Position numbers and translations under genes: made by a program | The notes under the pieces: generated by a model | Database searches by the model: none | The model's input: only the letters and a program-made list of their open reading frames with translations | Told to the model about the DNA's origin: nothing | Origin: Cribrihabitans_A pelagius | GTDB lineage: Bacteria > Pseudomonadota > Alphaproteobacteria > Rhodobacterales > Rhodobacteraceae | DNA length: 64,000 nt | NCBI RefSeq assembly: GCF_048820915.1 | Contig: NZ_JBMERR010000012.1 | Span: 1-64,000 of the forward strand | Reading direction: 5' to 3' | Part shown: piece by piece, positions 33,165-41,573 of the stretch | Position numbering within the stretch: the first letter of the stretch is position 1 | How the letters are laid out: each line of letters starts with the position of its first letter

Positions 33165-34892
33165 GTGCCCCGATCCTTTTTTCGCCCCTTCCGAGGCGCG
33201 GCGCTGGCCGCAGTGGCCGCTATCTCCGCCGCAGGGCCCATGGCCGAAGCAGGCGGGCTGGCGGGCTCCTACCTGGCCGGGCGGGCGGCCATTTATGACG
33301 GCGATTTCGTCTCCGCCGCGCTCTATTATTCCCAGGCGCTGGCGCGTGATCCGCAGAATCCGGTCTTGATGGAGAACCTGGTGTTCGCGCAGCTGGCGAT
33401 GGGCCAGATCGACGCCGCGGTGCCGGTGGCCGAGCGGCTGTGGCAGATTGGCGCCCGCAGCCAGGCCGCCAACATCGTGATGGCAGGCAATTTCGCCCGC
33501 CGCGGCGACTTCCAGGCGATCCTGGACCGCGACTTGTCGCGCCACGCGATCCACCCGCTTGTCGACGGGCTGCTGGAAGGCTGGGCGCATATGGGCGCGG
33601 GCTCGGTCTCCAGCGCGCTGAAACGCTTCGATGAACTGGCAGACGACGGCAGCCTGCGCCCCTTCGTGCTCTACCACCGGGCGCTGGCGCTGGCCTCCGC
33701 CGGGGACTACGGCGGCGCCGAGGAGCTGTTTGCCGCGGATGACGGCCAGCTCACCGGGCTCAGCCGCCGCGCCGCCATCGCACGGGTGCAGATCCTGTCG
33801 CAGCTGGGCCGGACCGAGCAGGCGCAAACGGTGCTGGGCGAGAGCTTCGGCAGCCGTCTCGACCCCGGGCTGGAGCGGCTTGCCACCGCGCTGGAGGCGG
33901 GCGAGACCCTGCCGTTTACCATCGCGCCAAGCGCGCGCGACGGCGTGGCGGAGGTGTTCTTTACCCTCGGCGCGGCACTCAACGGCGATACCGCCGACGA
34001 CTACGTGCTGATGTATGTGCGCATGGCCGCGGCGCTGAGCCCTGACCATGCGGATGCGATCCTGCTCAGCGCCGGCCTGCTGGACCGGCTTGGCCGCTAC
34101 GAGCTGTCGGTCGCGACCTATAAGCAGGTGCCCGCGGGCCACCCCGACCATCACGCCGCCGAGCTGGGCCGCGCCGAGGCGCTGCGCCGCGCCGCCAAGC
34201 CCGATGCCGCGATCGAGGTGCTGGAGCAGCTGTCGCGCGACTACCCCGACCATGCCGGCGTCTACGTGAGCCTGGGCGACCTGTTGCGCCAGCAGGAGGG
34301 CTACGCCGCCGCCGCCCGCGCCTACGACAAGGCGCTGGCCGCCACGCCCGAGGACGACGGCAGCCGCTGGTTCCTGCTCTACGCCCGCGGCATCTGCCAT
34401 GAGCGGCTCGGCCAGTGGGAGCAGGCCGAGGGTGACTTCCGCGCCTCGCTGGCGCTCGACCCGGACAGGCCGCAGGTGCTGAACTACCTTGGCTATTCGC
34501 TGGTCGAGAAAAGCAGCAAGCTGGATGAAGCCTTGGAGATGATCGAGCGCGCCGTCGCCGCACGGCCCGACAGCGGCTATATCGTCGACAGTCTGGGCTG
34601 GGTGCTCTACCGGCTCGGCCGCTTCGAAGAGGCGGTCGGGCACATGGAGCGCGCGGTGGAGCTGATGCCGGTGGACCCGGTGGTGAACGACCACCTTGGC
34701 GATGTCTACTGGGCCGTGGACCGCAAGCGCGAGGCGGAGTTCCAGTGGAAGCGGGCGCTCTCCTTCATCGACCCCGAAGACAGCGATGGCGAGGCCGACC
34801 CGGAGCGGATCCGGCGCAAACTGAAGGTTGGGCTGGACGCAGTGCTGGCGGAAGAGGGCGCAGCCCCTTTGAAGGTGGCCAATGGCGGTTGA
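33165..34892 (+). CDS. Exported tetratricopeptide-repeat protein
   Basis: 575 residues from a GTG at 33165 that has GAGGGAGG upstream; earlier in-frame codons give no signal peptide. The N-terminus (RSFFRPFRGAALAAVAAISA, ending near AEA) is a signal sequence. The remainder is TPR-like helical repeats, clearest at SAALYYSQALARDPQNPVLM, YAAAARAYDKALAATPED and GRFEEAVGHMERAVELMPVD. It is probably a periplasmic or membrane-associated scaffold. It overlaps ispE by 11 bases, so the two are cotranscribed. Confidence 0.88.
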   Translation: MPRSFFRPFRGAALAAVAAISAAGPMAEAGGLAGSYLAGRAAIYDGDFVSAALYYSQALARDPQNPVLMENLVFAQLAMGQIDAAVPVAERLWQIGARSQAANIVMAGNFARRGDFQAILDRDLSRHAIHPLVDGLLEGWAHMGAGSVSSALKRFDELADDGSLRPFVLYHRALALASAGDYGGAEELFAADDGQLTGLSRRAAIARVQILSQLGRTEQAQTVLGESFGSRLDPGLERLATALEAGETLPFTIAPSARDGVAEVFFTLGAALNGDTADDYVLMYVRMAAALSPDHADAILLSAGLLDRLGRYELSVATYKQVPAGHPDHHAAELGRAEALRRAAKPDAAIEVLEQLSRDYPDHAGVYVSLGDLLRQQEGYAAAARAYDKALAATPEDDGSRWFLLYARGICHERLGQWEQAEGDFRASLALDPDRPQVLNYLGYSLVEKSSKLDEALEMIERAVAARPDSGYIVDSLGWVLYRLGRFEEAVGHMERAVELMPVDPVVNDHLGDVYWAVDRKREAEFQWKRALSFIDPEDSDGEADPERIRRKLKVGLDAVLAEEGAAPLKVANGG

Positions 34893-35724
34893 GGCGTTTG
34901 CGCCCGCCAAGATCAACCTCACTCTGCATGTGACCGGCCGCCGCGCGGACGGCTATCATCTGCTGGATTCGCTGGTGGTCTTTGCCGATGTGGGCGACCG
35001 CATCACAGCCGCCCCGGCAGAGGCGCTGAGCCTCTCGGTGGAGGGGCCAATGGCGGCGGGGGTGCCTGCTGACGGGGGCAACCTGATGCTGCGCGCGGCC
35101 CGGCTGATGACGGGCGGCAGTCCGCGCGGCGCGGCGCTGCGGCTGGAAAAGCACCTGCCGATGGCAGCGGGCATCGGCGGCGGCTCCTCGGATGCGGCGG
35201 CGGCGCTGAAGGCGCTGTCCACGCTCTGGCAGCAGCCGCTGCCCGCAGCCGGAGACGTTCTGGCCCTGGGCGCCGACCTGCCGGTCTGCCTCGCAGCACC
35301 AATCCCGCAGCGGATGCGCGGCACCGGCGGGCGGCTGGACCCGCTGCCGCCCCTGCCGGACTGCGGGCTGTTGCTGGTGAACCCGGGCGTCGCGGTGCCG
35401 ACGCCCGCGATCTTCAAGGCGCTTGCGCAGCGCGAGAACCCGCCCATGCCCGAAGACCTGCCGTGCTGGCAAAGCGCCCGCGAACTGGCGGAGTGGCTGG
35501 CGCAGCAGCGCAACGACCTGCAGGCCCCGGCCGAAGCGCTGGCGCCGCAGATCTCCGGCGTGCTGGCCGCGCTTAGACTGACGCAATGCCTGCATGCGGG
35601 AATGTCCGGATCCGGCGCCACCTGCTTCGCGCTCTATCCCAGCCGTGCCTGTGCAGAGGCTGCGCAGACCCGGATCGGCAGCACCCGCCCGGAGTGGTGG
35701 GCCGCCGCAGGCAGCTTGCTCTGA
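34882..35724 (+). CDS. ispE: 4-diphosphocytidyl-2-C-methyl-D-erythritol kinase IspE
   Basis: A 280-residue GHMP-family kinase of the non-mevalonate isoprenoid pathway. FAPAKINLTLHVTGRRADGY is the N-terminal signature, LPMAAGIGGGSSDAAAALKA the ATP-binding glycine-rich loop, and GMSGSGATCFALY the C-terminal motif. It overlaps the TPR gene's 3' end by 11 bases. ispB, another isoprenoid gene, lies convergently just downstream. Confidence 0.95.
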   Translation: MAVEAFAPAKINLTLHVTGRRADGYHLLDSLVVFADVGDRITAAPAEALSLSVEGPMAAGVPADGGNLMLRAARLMTGGSPRGAALRLEKHLPMAAGIGGGSSDAAAALKALSTLWQQPLPAAGDVLALGADLPVCLAAPIPQRMRGTGGRLDPLPPLPDCGLLLVNPGVAVPTPAIFKALAQRENPPMPEDLPCWQSARELAEWLAQQRNDLQAPAEALAPQISGVLAALRLTQCLHAGMSGSGATCFALYPSRACAEAAQTRIGSTRPEWWAAAGSLL

Positions 35725-35733
35725 CACAGACCA

Positions 35734-35816
35734 GGGAAGCGCTCCCGCGCACGGGACAGCGCCTCTCCGAGGCTTGCCCGCCCGAGGGCCGGGCGCCGCG
35801 CTGGCGCGCGGCGGGG
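35734..35816 (+). repeat. Family B REP-like repeat, copy B5
   Basis: GGGAAGCGCTCCCGCGC, a central hairpin GCCTC-TCC-GAGGC, then GAGGGCCGGGCGCCGCGCTG and GCGCGCGGCGGG. It begins ten bases after the ispE stop. Confidence 0.82.
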
Positions 35817-35836
35817 GCCGCGCGCGGGACCTGATC

Positions 35837-35900
35837 CTCTTCTTCTTGCCAAAAATATCCCGGGGGTGAGGCCCAGGGGGCCGAGGGGGCAGAGCCCCCC
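35837..35900 (-). repeat. Family C repeat, copy C2
   Basis: On the minus strand: GGGGGGCTCTGCCCCCTCGG, then ACCCCCGGGATATTTTTGGC and AAGAAGAAGAGG. It shows the full arrangement, a GGGGGC...GCCCCC hairpin followed by the TATTTTTGGCAAGAAGAAG core. Confidence 0.75.
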
Positions 35901-35935
35901 CACTTCCCTGTCAACAGCCCGGACCGAAGAAGGCT

Positions 35936-36934
35936 TCAGTTCAGCCTGGCGACCACGTAGCCCGCCAGGTCGTGCAGCACCTCGCGCAGCGGATGCTCCG
36001 GCAGGACCGCGAGCGCCGCCTTGGCCTTCTCGGCCCATCGGAGCGCGTCCTGGCGGGTTGCCTCCAGCGTGCCGTATTTCGCCATCAGCGTGAGCGCCTG
36101 CTCCAGGTCGCCGTCCTGCTGGCGGCCCTTCTCGATGGTGCGGCGCCAGAAGACGCGCTCTTCGTCCGTCGCCTGCGCCACCGCCTTGATCACCGGCAGA
36201 GTCAGCTTACGCTCGCGGAAGTCGTCCCCCACGTTCTTGCCGGTGGCCTTGCTGTCGCCCTGGTAATCCAGCAGGTCGTCGGCGATCTGGAAGGCGATCC
36301 CAAGCGCGTCGCCGTAAGCGTGCAGCGCCTGCACCTGGGCTTCGGGCGCGCCCGCGATCACGCCGCCAACTTCGGTCGCAGCCGAGAACAGCGCCGCGGT
36401 CTTGCCGCGCACCACTTGCAGGTAGATGTCCTCGTCGGTTGCCAGGTTGGAGGCCGCGGTCATCTGCAGCACTTCGCCCTCGGCAATCGTTGCGGACGCA
36501 TTGGCGAGGATGTCGAGCACCCGCAAGGACCCGGTCTCCACCATCAGCTGGAAGCTGCGGGCAAAGAGATAGTCGCCGACCAGCACGGAACTCTTGTTGT
36601 CCCACAACAGGTTGGCGGTGGGGCGGCCGCGGCGCTGGGCGCTTTCGTCGACCACGTCGTCATGCAGGAGCGTTGCGGTGTGGATGAACTCCACCGTCGC
36701 GGCGAGCCGGATGTGATGTTCGCCCTCGTAGCCGCAGAGCCGGGCTGCGGCCAGCGTGAGCATCGGGCGCAGGCGCTTGCCGCCGGCCTCGACCAGATGC
36801 GCGGTCACCTCGGGGATGCGGGGGGCGTGGCGGGAGGCCATCCGGGTGCGGATCAGCGCGTTCACCTCCTCCAGTTCCTGGCTCAGCGCGGCGGCCAGCA
36901 TCTCGTGCGGCTTCTTGTTCATGACTTGGTCCAT
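35936..36934 (-). CDS. ispB: Polyprenyl (octaprenyl/decaprenyl) diphosphate synthase
   Basis: A 332-residue trans-prenyltransferase that makes the ubiquinone side chain. Both Asp-rich motifs are present: LLHDDVVDESAQRRG (FARM region) and IADDLLDYQGD (SARM), along with GGKRLRPMLTLAAA. Chain length (C40 or C50) cannot be read from the sequence. The start at 36934 (MDQVMNKK) has AGGAA upstream; 36922 is possible. It converges with ispE and diverges from the DUF2007 gene. Confidence 0.93.
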   Translation of the reverse strand: MDQVMNKKPHEMLAAALSQELEEVNALIRTRMASRHAPRIPEVTAHLVEAGGKRLRPMLTLAAARLCGYEGEHHIRLAATVEFIHTATLLHDDVVDESAQRRGRPTANLLWDNKSSVLVGDYLFARSFQLMVETGSLRVLDILANASATIAEGEVLQMTAASNLATDEDIYLQVVRGKTAALFSAATEVGGVIAGAPEAQVQALHAYGDALGIAFQIADDLLDYQGDSKATGKNVGDDFRERKLTLPVIKAVAQATDEERVFWRRTIEKGRQQDGDLEQALTLMAKYGTLEATRQDALRWAEKAKAALAVLPEHPLREVLHDLAGYVVARLN

Positions 36935-36990
36935 CACATTCCTGCTTGCAAGCCTCGACAATGCGGCGGCCTTGCCCTTAGATCCATCCC

Positions 36991-37206
36991 ATGAAGGAAC
37001 TCCTGCGCAGCACCGATCCAACCGTCCTGGCCTTTGCCTCAGCCCTTCTTGAGGGAGAGGATATAGACTGCTTTCAAATCGACGTAAACATGAGCGTCCT
37101 GGAGGGCAGCATAGGCATTCTGCCGCGGCGGCTGATGGTGCGGGCGGCGGATTATGACGCCGCACTTGTGGTGATGGCGGATAACGAAATCCCGCTGGGC
37201 CGGTGA
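36991..37206 (+). CDS. DUF2007 family protein
   Basis: A 71-residue protein: MKELLRSTDPTVLAFASALL, then NMSVLEGSIGILPRRLMV, matching DUF2007, sometimes annotated as a putative signal-transducing protein. Function unknown. It is ten bases upstream of the TrmN6-like methyltransferase gene and probably cotranscribed with it. Confidence 0.88.
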   Translation: MKELLRSTDPTVLAFASALLEGEDIDCFQIDVNMSVLEGSIGILPRRLMVRAADYDAALVVMADNEIPLGR

Positions 37207-37216
37207 CAATGGGACA

Positions 37217-37981
37217 ATGAGCCAGTTTCCGGAAAATGAGTTGAGCCGCAACGGTTTCCTGGGCGGCCGGGTGCAGCTGTGGCAGCCGCTGAAGGGCTAC
37301 CGTGCCGGGGTCGATCCGGTTCTGCTGGCGGCTGCGGTGCCCGCGCGGGCGGGGCAAGCGGTCCTGGAGCTGGGCTGCGGCGCGGGGCAGGCGCTGTTGT
37401 GTCTTGCGGCGCGGTTGCCGGGGCTGGATCTCGCAGGGGTGGAGCTGCAGCCCGCCTATGCCGCGCTGGCGCGGCGGAACGCGGCGGAGAACGGTGCGGC
37501 GCTTACCGTCTGGGAGGCGGATCTGGCAGCGCTGCCAGCGGACTTGCGGCAGCGCCGTTTCGACCATGTGATCGCCAATCCGCCCTACTACCGGGCCGGT
37601 GCTCACAGCCCGGCGCAGGACGCGGGCCGCCGCACTGCGCTGGGGGAGGCGACGCCGCTGGCTGACTGGATCGGCACGGCGGCGCGGCGGCTGGCGCCGA
37701 AGGGGTATCTGCACATGATCCAGCGCGCCGACCGGCTGCCGGAAATGCTCACGGCCTGCGAGGGGCGGCTCGGCTCGGTGGAGGTGCTGCCGCTGGCGCC
37801 GCGCGCGGGGAAGGCCGCGGAGCTGGTGATCCTGCGGGCGCGCAAGGAGGGCCGGGCGGCCTTCCGGCTGCATGCGCCGCTGGTGCTGCATGAGGGCGCG
37901 CGCCACGACGGCGACGGCGAGAGCTACCGGCCTGAGGTGCGCACCGTGCTGCGCGGCGGCGCGGCGCTGGACTGGCCGTGA
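37217..37981 (+). CDS. TrmN6-like tRNA1(Val) adenine-N6 methyltransferase
   Basis: A 254-residue SAM-dependent methyltransferase. The N-terminal FLGGRVQLWQPLKGYRAGVD is the usual opening of the TrmN6/YfiC group. VLELGCGAGQALLCLA is the SAM-binding motif I, and HVIANPPYYRAG contains the NPPY catalytic motif of N6-adenine methyltransferases. It probably methylates A37 of tRNA-Val, by family analogy. Confidence 0.9.
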   Translation: MSQFPENELSRNGFLGGRVQLWQPLKGYRAGVDPVLLAAAVPARAGQAVLELGCGAGQALLCLAARLPGLDLAGVELQPAYAALARRNAAENGAALTVWEADLAALPADLRQRRFDHVIANPPYYRAGAHSPAQDAGRRTALGEATPLADWIGTAARRLAPKGYLHMIQRADRLPEMLTACEGRLGSVEVLPLAPRAGKAAELVILRARKEGRAAFRLHAPLVLHEGARHDGDGESYRPEVRTVLRGGAALDWP

Positions 37982-38260
37982 GTGGACCCTGAAACGCTTG
38001 CCGGAAGGTGCGGCGGGCCGTTGAAAACGCCCTTCTCCGCGGGCGGCTGATATGGGGGGCGGCACCGTCCGGTTCAACCGGTGCGGCATTTGGTGCGGGG
38101 GTGCTCTGCCGGCATCCGCTGTTCTGCGCAACAATATGAGCAATGAACGGCCTATACGAATATTTCATGACAAAAATGCTGCGGCTGCGGCGTGACAGGC
38201 GGCAGTTCTTGTGCTCCACTCAAAACGTTCAACAATCTAGCTCAATGAAGGAGGAGTGCC

Positions 38261-38434
38261 ATGAGCCTCAGCTCGCACCTGACCGAACTTAAGAAGAAGC
38301 ACGAGCACCTGAGCATGGAAGTGGAACACGCCCAACGGTCGCCGAGTACCGACGGGTTGCAGATCGCAAAAATGAAAAAGCAGAAGCTCAAACTGAAGGA
38401 AGAGATTGAGCGCCTGGCTGCCGAGACAGCCTGA
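38261..38434 (+). CDS. YdcH/DUF465 family small protein
   Basis: A 57-residue protein with a very strong AAGGAGGAG site. MSLSSHLTELKKKHEHLSME and KLKLKEEIERLAAE form a Lys/Glu-rich antiparallel helical hairpin typical of the YdcH (DUF465) family. It is cytosolic, of unknown function. An intrinsic terminator follows 36 bases later, and a 279-bp gap (37982-38260) precedes it, in which I see no gene. Confidence 0.9.
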   Translation: MSLSSHLTELKKKHEHLSMEVEHAQRSPSTDGLQIAKMKKQKLKLKEEIERLAAETA

Positions 38435-38469
38435 GGTTCCCGCCGGGCCAAGCCCCGGGGTTAGAAGCG

Positions 38470-38502
38470 GAGGGCCAGCCGGCTGCGGCGGCCCTCTTTT
38501 TT
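38470..38502 (+). terminator. Intrinsic terminator of the ydcH-like gene
   Basis: GAGGGCC/GGCCCTC stem with a GC-rich loop followed by TTTTTT. A strong intrinsic terminator. Confidence 0.9.
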
Positions 38503-38514
38503 GTGCCTGTCCAG

Positions 38515-39378
38515 TCAGGCGGTGGCGCTGGACCGCGCCGCCACCAGCGCGCCGAAGGTGATCAGCGCCGCCGCCAGCGCCAGGCTCCAGGAGGCTGTGG
38601 CGATACCCGCAAGCACCAGGATCAGCGTCGACAGCAGCGGGGCCGCATAAGAGCTGGTGCCGAGCATCTGAATGTCGCCCTGTTTCACGCCGATGTCCCA
38701 GACGTAGAAGGCCAGCCCCACCGGCCCCAGTCCCAGCAGCAGCGTCGCGCCCCAGCCCAGGGTGCCCGCGGGCCAGACAGTATCTTCGAGCGCGAAATGC
38801 AACCCCCAGGAAGCCGCGGCGGTGGCCAGGCAGAAGACCGCAACCGAGCTGGTCGGCGCATGGCCGACCCGGCGCGACAGGACCGAGTAGCTGGACCAGG
38901 TGAGCGCGCAGAGCAGCGCGAGCCCATAGCCCGGCAGGTATTGCGCCTGAAACCCCTCGCCGCCGCCGGAAATGATGGTGGCAGCACCGCCAAAACCCAA
39001 GGCCGCACCGATCAGATGGCCGGGCTTCAGCCGCTCGCCCGGCAAGAGGCCGGAAAACAGCACGATCAGCAGCGGCCAGAGATAGGCAATCAGCCCGGCC
39101 TCGGCCGCAGGCGCCAGGCGCAGGGCGGAGAAGTAGAGCGCGTGATAGCCGAACAGGCCAACGGTGCCGAAGGCGTAGACCTTCATCGGAACTGCGCGCA
39201 GCTGCCCCAGCTTGCCGGCGGCGGCGGTCCAGATCAGCCCTAGGGTGCCGCCGATGGTGAAGCACAGCGCATTCAGCAACAGCGGCGGCGCCGGTTCCGA
39301 GCCAACGGTGAGCAAGGCAAGCAGCGACCACAGAAGGACAGCAATGAAGCCGGTAGCGGTCGCGCGGGTCTTGGTCAT
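38515..39378 (-). CDS. DMT-superfamily exporter, YddG-like (EamA domains)
   Basis: A 287-residue membrane protein with about ten helices and two EamA halves. GYHALYFSALRLAPAAEAGL, AYLWPLLIVLFSGLLPGERL and QMLGTSSYAAPLLSTLILV resemble the aromatic amino-acid exporter YddG. The substrate is inferred only. Its ATG overlaps the stop of the LysR-family gene by four bases, implying a regulator-exporter operon. Confidence 0.88.
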   Translation of the reverse strand: MTKTRATATGFIAVLLWSLLALLTVGSEPAPPLLLNALCFTIGGTLGLIWTAAAGKLGQLRAVPMKVYAFGTVGLFGYHALYFSALRLAPAAEAGLIAYLWPLLIVLFSGLLPGERLKPGHLIGAALGFGGAATIISGGGEGFQAQYLPGYGLALLCALTWSSYSVLSRRVGHAPTSSVAVFCLATAAASWGLHFALEDTVWPAGTLGWGATLLLGLGPVGLAFYVWDIGVKQGDIQMLGTSSYAAPLLSTLILVLAGIATASWSLALAAALITFGALVAARSSATA

Positions 39379-40322
39379 GGCGGGGGAATGTCCTCGACTG
39401 GGATGATCTCAAATGCTTCCGAGACGTAGGCGGTTTTCGCGATCTCGGCAACAAACCAATCGCGGAAGGCGGCGATCTGGGGCCGGGATTCGGTGCCCGG
39501 CGCGCAGAGGAAGCGGAAATGCGCCTTGGTCTCAATCGCAGTCTTGAAGGGGGCGACCAGGCGGCCTGTGTGAAGGTCCGTCACCGCCATGCCGCGCCGC
39601 CCCAGCGCCACGCCCGCGCCTGCCAGCGCCGCGTCGATGGCATGGTCGGCCTGGGAAAAATGCGCGCCATGGGTGGGGGTGAAGTTGATGCCCTGGCTGC
39701 GGAACCAGGCGGGCCAGTCGCAGGGCGGGTCCAGGAAGGCCACCGATTCATCAAAGATCAGCGGTGCCTCCACCAGGCTTCCGGGCGTGGTGTAGCGCTC
39801 TGCCAGTTCGGGCGTCATCACCGGTGTCATCCACTCCGGCGGCACCTCGACCGAGTAGAATTCGCCCTCCTCGCCATAGCCGAAACGAATCGCCACATCG
39901 ATGTCGTCGCGCTGGAAGTCGAGTATCCGCAGGGTGGCGGAGAACCTGAGGTCGATCTCCGGATGCGCGCGGGCGAACTCGTACAGCCGCGGCGCCAGCC
40001 ATTTGGCGGTGAGCCCGGGGCCGGCCGTCACCGTCAGCGTGGTGTTGTCCTGCAAACGCCGCGTGGCGCGCCAGGCGGCGGTGAGTGCTGCAAACCCCTC
40101 GGTCATGCCGGGCTGCAGGGTGCGGCCCGTCTCGGTCAGCTCCACCGCCCGGTTCAGGCGGCGGAACAGCGCATCTCCCAGGTGCTCCTCCAGCGACTTG
40201 ATCTGGAAGGAGAGCGCGGCGGGGGTCACGTTCAGCTCCTCCGCTGCCTTGGCAAAGGACATGTGGCGGGCAGCGGCCTCGAAGGCGCGCAGGGCGGTGA
40301 GAGGGGGCAGGCGGTCGCTCAT
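39375..40322 (-). CDS. LysR-type regulator (GcvA-like)
   Basis: A 315-residue LysR-family regulator. The N-terminal helix-turn-helix (PLTALRAFEAAARHMSFAKA then AEELNVTPAALSFQIKSLEE) is close to the GcvA subgroup. The effector domain follows (TVTAGPGLTAKWLAPRLYEF onward). The ATG at 40322 was chosen; a GTG two codons upstream is possible. A TTAAG-N5-CTTAA palindrome lies seven bases before the start, suggesting autoregulation. It is cotranscribed with the YddG-like exporter and diverges from a small ORF. Confidence 0.92.
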   Translation of the reverse strand: MSDRLPPLTALRAFEAAARHMSFAKAAEELNVTPAALSFQIKSLEEHLGDALFRRLNRAVELTETGRTLQPGMTEGFAALTAAWRATRRLQDNTTLTVTAGPGLTAKWLAPRLYEFARAHPEIDLRFSATLRILDFQRDDIDVAIRFGYGEEGEFYSVEVPPEWMTPVMTPELAERYTTPGSLVEAPLIFDESVAFLDPPCDWPAWFRSQGINFTPTHGAHFSQADHAIDAALAGAGVALGRRGMAVTDLHTGRLVAPFKTAIETKAHFRFLCAPGTESRPQIAAFRDWFVAEIAKTAYVSEAFEIIPVEDIPPP

Positions 40323-40328
40323 GGTCAC

Positions 40329-40343
40329 TTAAGTACAGCTTAA
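40329..40343. promoter_or_regulatory. LysR-type box (TTAAG-N5-CTTAA)
   Basis: A perfect 5+5+5 inverted repeat of the T-N11-A type bound by LysR regulators. It lies directly upstream of the lysR start codon, overlapping the ribosome-binding region, in the 111-bp divergent gap to the small ORF at 40434. Confidence 0.6.
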
Positions 40344-40433
40344 CTGAGTTGGTGAAAACTCTCGTTTGTAAGCTTTCCGGGCTGGGGGCATATTGGTCAC
40401 AGGTAAGAGATCCTAACTCAAACGGAGGCCGGC

Positions 40434-40586
40434 ATGCTGGAATATTCTGCTCGATCGGACATCAAGGCCGGTCTGGCCCGCGCCCATGAGGCGCGCGGGG
40501 CTGTGCTGAAACAGGCATGGAACTGGCTGGTTGCCAGGCGCGGGCTGCGCGGGGGTCTTCGTCCGAAAGTTTCCCGCTGGGCCTGA
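40434..40586 (+). CDS. Small hypothetical protein (50 aa)
   Basis: A 50-residue open frame, MLEYSARSDIKAGLARAHEA and onward, with a good GGAGG site seven bases before the ATG. It is basic, with one amphipathic helix and no membrane segment. It resembles the many tiny Rhodobacterales proteins of about 50 residues with unknown function, but I cannot name a family. It diverges from the LysR gene and is followed by the terminator shared with phaB. Confidence 0.6.
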   Translation: MLEYSARSDIKAGLARAHEARGAVLKQAWNWLVARRGLRGGLRPKVSRWA

Positions 40587-40607
40587 GCGCTGGGTCCTTA
40601 CGGGATA

Positions 40608-40639
40608 GGAAAAGGGCCGGTCCCGATGGACCGGCCCTT
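40608..40639 (-). terminator. Intrinsic terminator of phaB
   Basis: AAGGGCCGGTCC-CGAT-GGACCGGCCCTT, a 12-bp perfect stem followed on the minus strand by TTCC after the AAGG...CCTT closing pairs. It lies 24 bases after the phaB stop and could also end the small ORF's transcript. Confidence 0.85.
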
Positions 40640-40662
40640 GCCGTTCTGGCTGTTATAACAGC

Positions 40663-41385
40663 TTAGACGAAGAACTGCGCGCCGTTGGCGGAGATCGTCG
40701 AGCCGTTGACGAAGCCCGCGTCGTCGGAGGCCAGGAAGGCCACGCAGCGGGCGATTTCCTCGGGCTCGCCCAGGCGGCCGGCCGGGATCTGGCTGATGAT
40801 CGACTCGCGGACCTTCTCCGGCACCGCCATCACCATTTCCGTCGCGATATAGCCGGGGCAGACCGCGTTGGCAGTGATCCCTGCGCGCGCGCCTTCCTGC
40901 GCCAGCGATTTCACGATGCCGAGGTCGCCCGCCTTGGTCGCGGCATAGTTCACCTGTGCAAACTGCCCCTTCTGGCCGTTGATCGAGGAGATCACGATGA
41001 CGCGGCCGAACTTGCGTTCGCGCATGCCGGGCCAGACCGGGTGCACGGTGTTGAAGACCCCGGTCAGGTTGGTGTCGATCACCTCGTGCCACTGTTCCGG
41101 GGTCATCTTGTGGAAGGGGGCGTCGCGGGTGATGCCGGCATTGGCGACCACGATGTCGATCGGGCCCAGGTCTGCCTCGACCTTGGCGATGCCGGCCTTG
41201 CTTTCGTCATAGCTCGCGGCGTTCCACTTGTAGGTCTTGATGCCGGTTTCCTCGGTGAACTTGGCGGCCGCGTCGTCGTTGCCCGCATATGTCGCGGCGA
41301 CCTGACAGCCCTGTTCCTTCAGCGCCTTGGAAATCGCTGCGCCGATGCCGCGGGAGCCGCCGGTGACGAGTGCGATACGTGCCAT
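40663..41385 (-). CDS. phaB: Acetoacetyl-CoA reductase PhaB
   Basis: A 240-residue NADPH-dependent short-chain dehydrogenase making (R)-3-hydroxybutyryl-CoA for PHB synthesis. ALVTGGSRGIGAAISKALKE (TGxxxGIG) binds the cofactor. VISSINGQKGQFAQVNYAAT supplies Ser and the YxxxK region, and VCPGYIATEMV is typical. AGGAGG precedes the ATG. It lies downstream of phaA on the same strand, but a strong terminator between them and a promoter-like segment upstream indicate a separate transcript. Confidence 0.95.
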   Translation of the reverse strand: MARIALVTGGSRGIGAAISKALKEQGCQVAATYAGNDDAAAKFTEETGIKTYKWNAASYDESKAGIAKVEADLGPIDIVVANAGITRDAPFHKMTPEQWHEVIDTNLTGVFNTVHPVWPGMRERKFGRVIVISSINGQKGQFAQVNYAATKAGDLGIVKSLAQEGARAGITANAVCPGYIATEMVMAVPEKVRESIISQIPAGRLGEPEEIARCVAFLASDDAGFVNGSTISANGAQFFV

Positions 41386-41441
41386 TAGAGAATCCTCCTC
41401 ATATTTCCCTTGGTAATCTTGCTATATTCTTGGTTGTGTTT

Positions 41442-41458
41442 GCGCAACTATATTGCGC
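41442..41458. promoter_or_regulatory. Inverted repeat in the phaB promoter region
   Basis: GCGCAA-CTATA-TTGCGC, a perfect 6+5+6 inverted repeat in an AT-rich stretch 57 bases before the phaB start. TATAGC on the minus strand at about 41430 could be the -10 element. The TGC/GCA content is compatible with a PhaR-type site, less clearly than the one upstream of phaA. Confidence 0.45.
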
Positions 41459-41521
41459 GCCCATACTTGCTGCGCTGCCGCAAAAAAATGCCGCACCCCG
41501 CCCCTTAGCGCGGGCGTGTAA

Positions 41522-41550
41522 CAAAAAAAGGACGCCCGATGGGCGTCCTT
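41522..41550 (-). terminator. Intrinsic terminator of phaA
   Basis: AAGGACGCCC/GGGCGTCCTT with a 3-base loop, followed on the minus strand by a run of seven T. It lies 24 bases after the phaA stop. Strong. Confidence 0.92.
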
Positions 41551-41573
41551 CGATATCAGCGCTGCGCCGCAAT

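Noticed and set aside
36935..38143. N-terminal extension that would make the polyprenyl synthase 735 residues
   Set aside because: The extension is antisense to the DUF2007 and TrmN6-like genes; ATG 36934 with AGGAA gives a normal-length enzyme.
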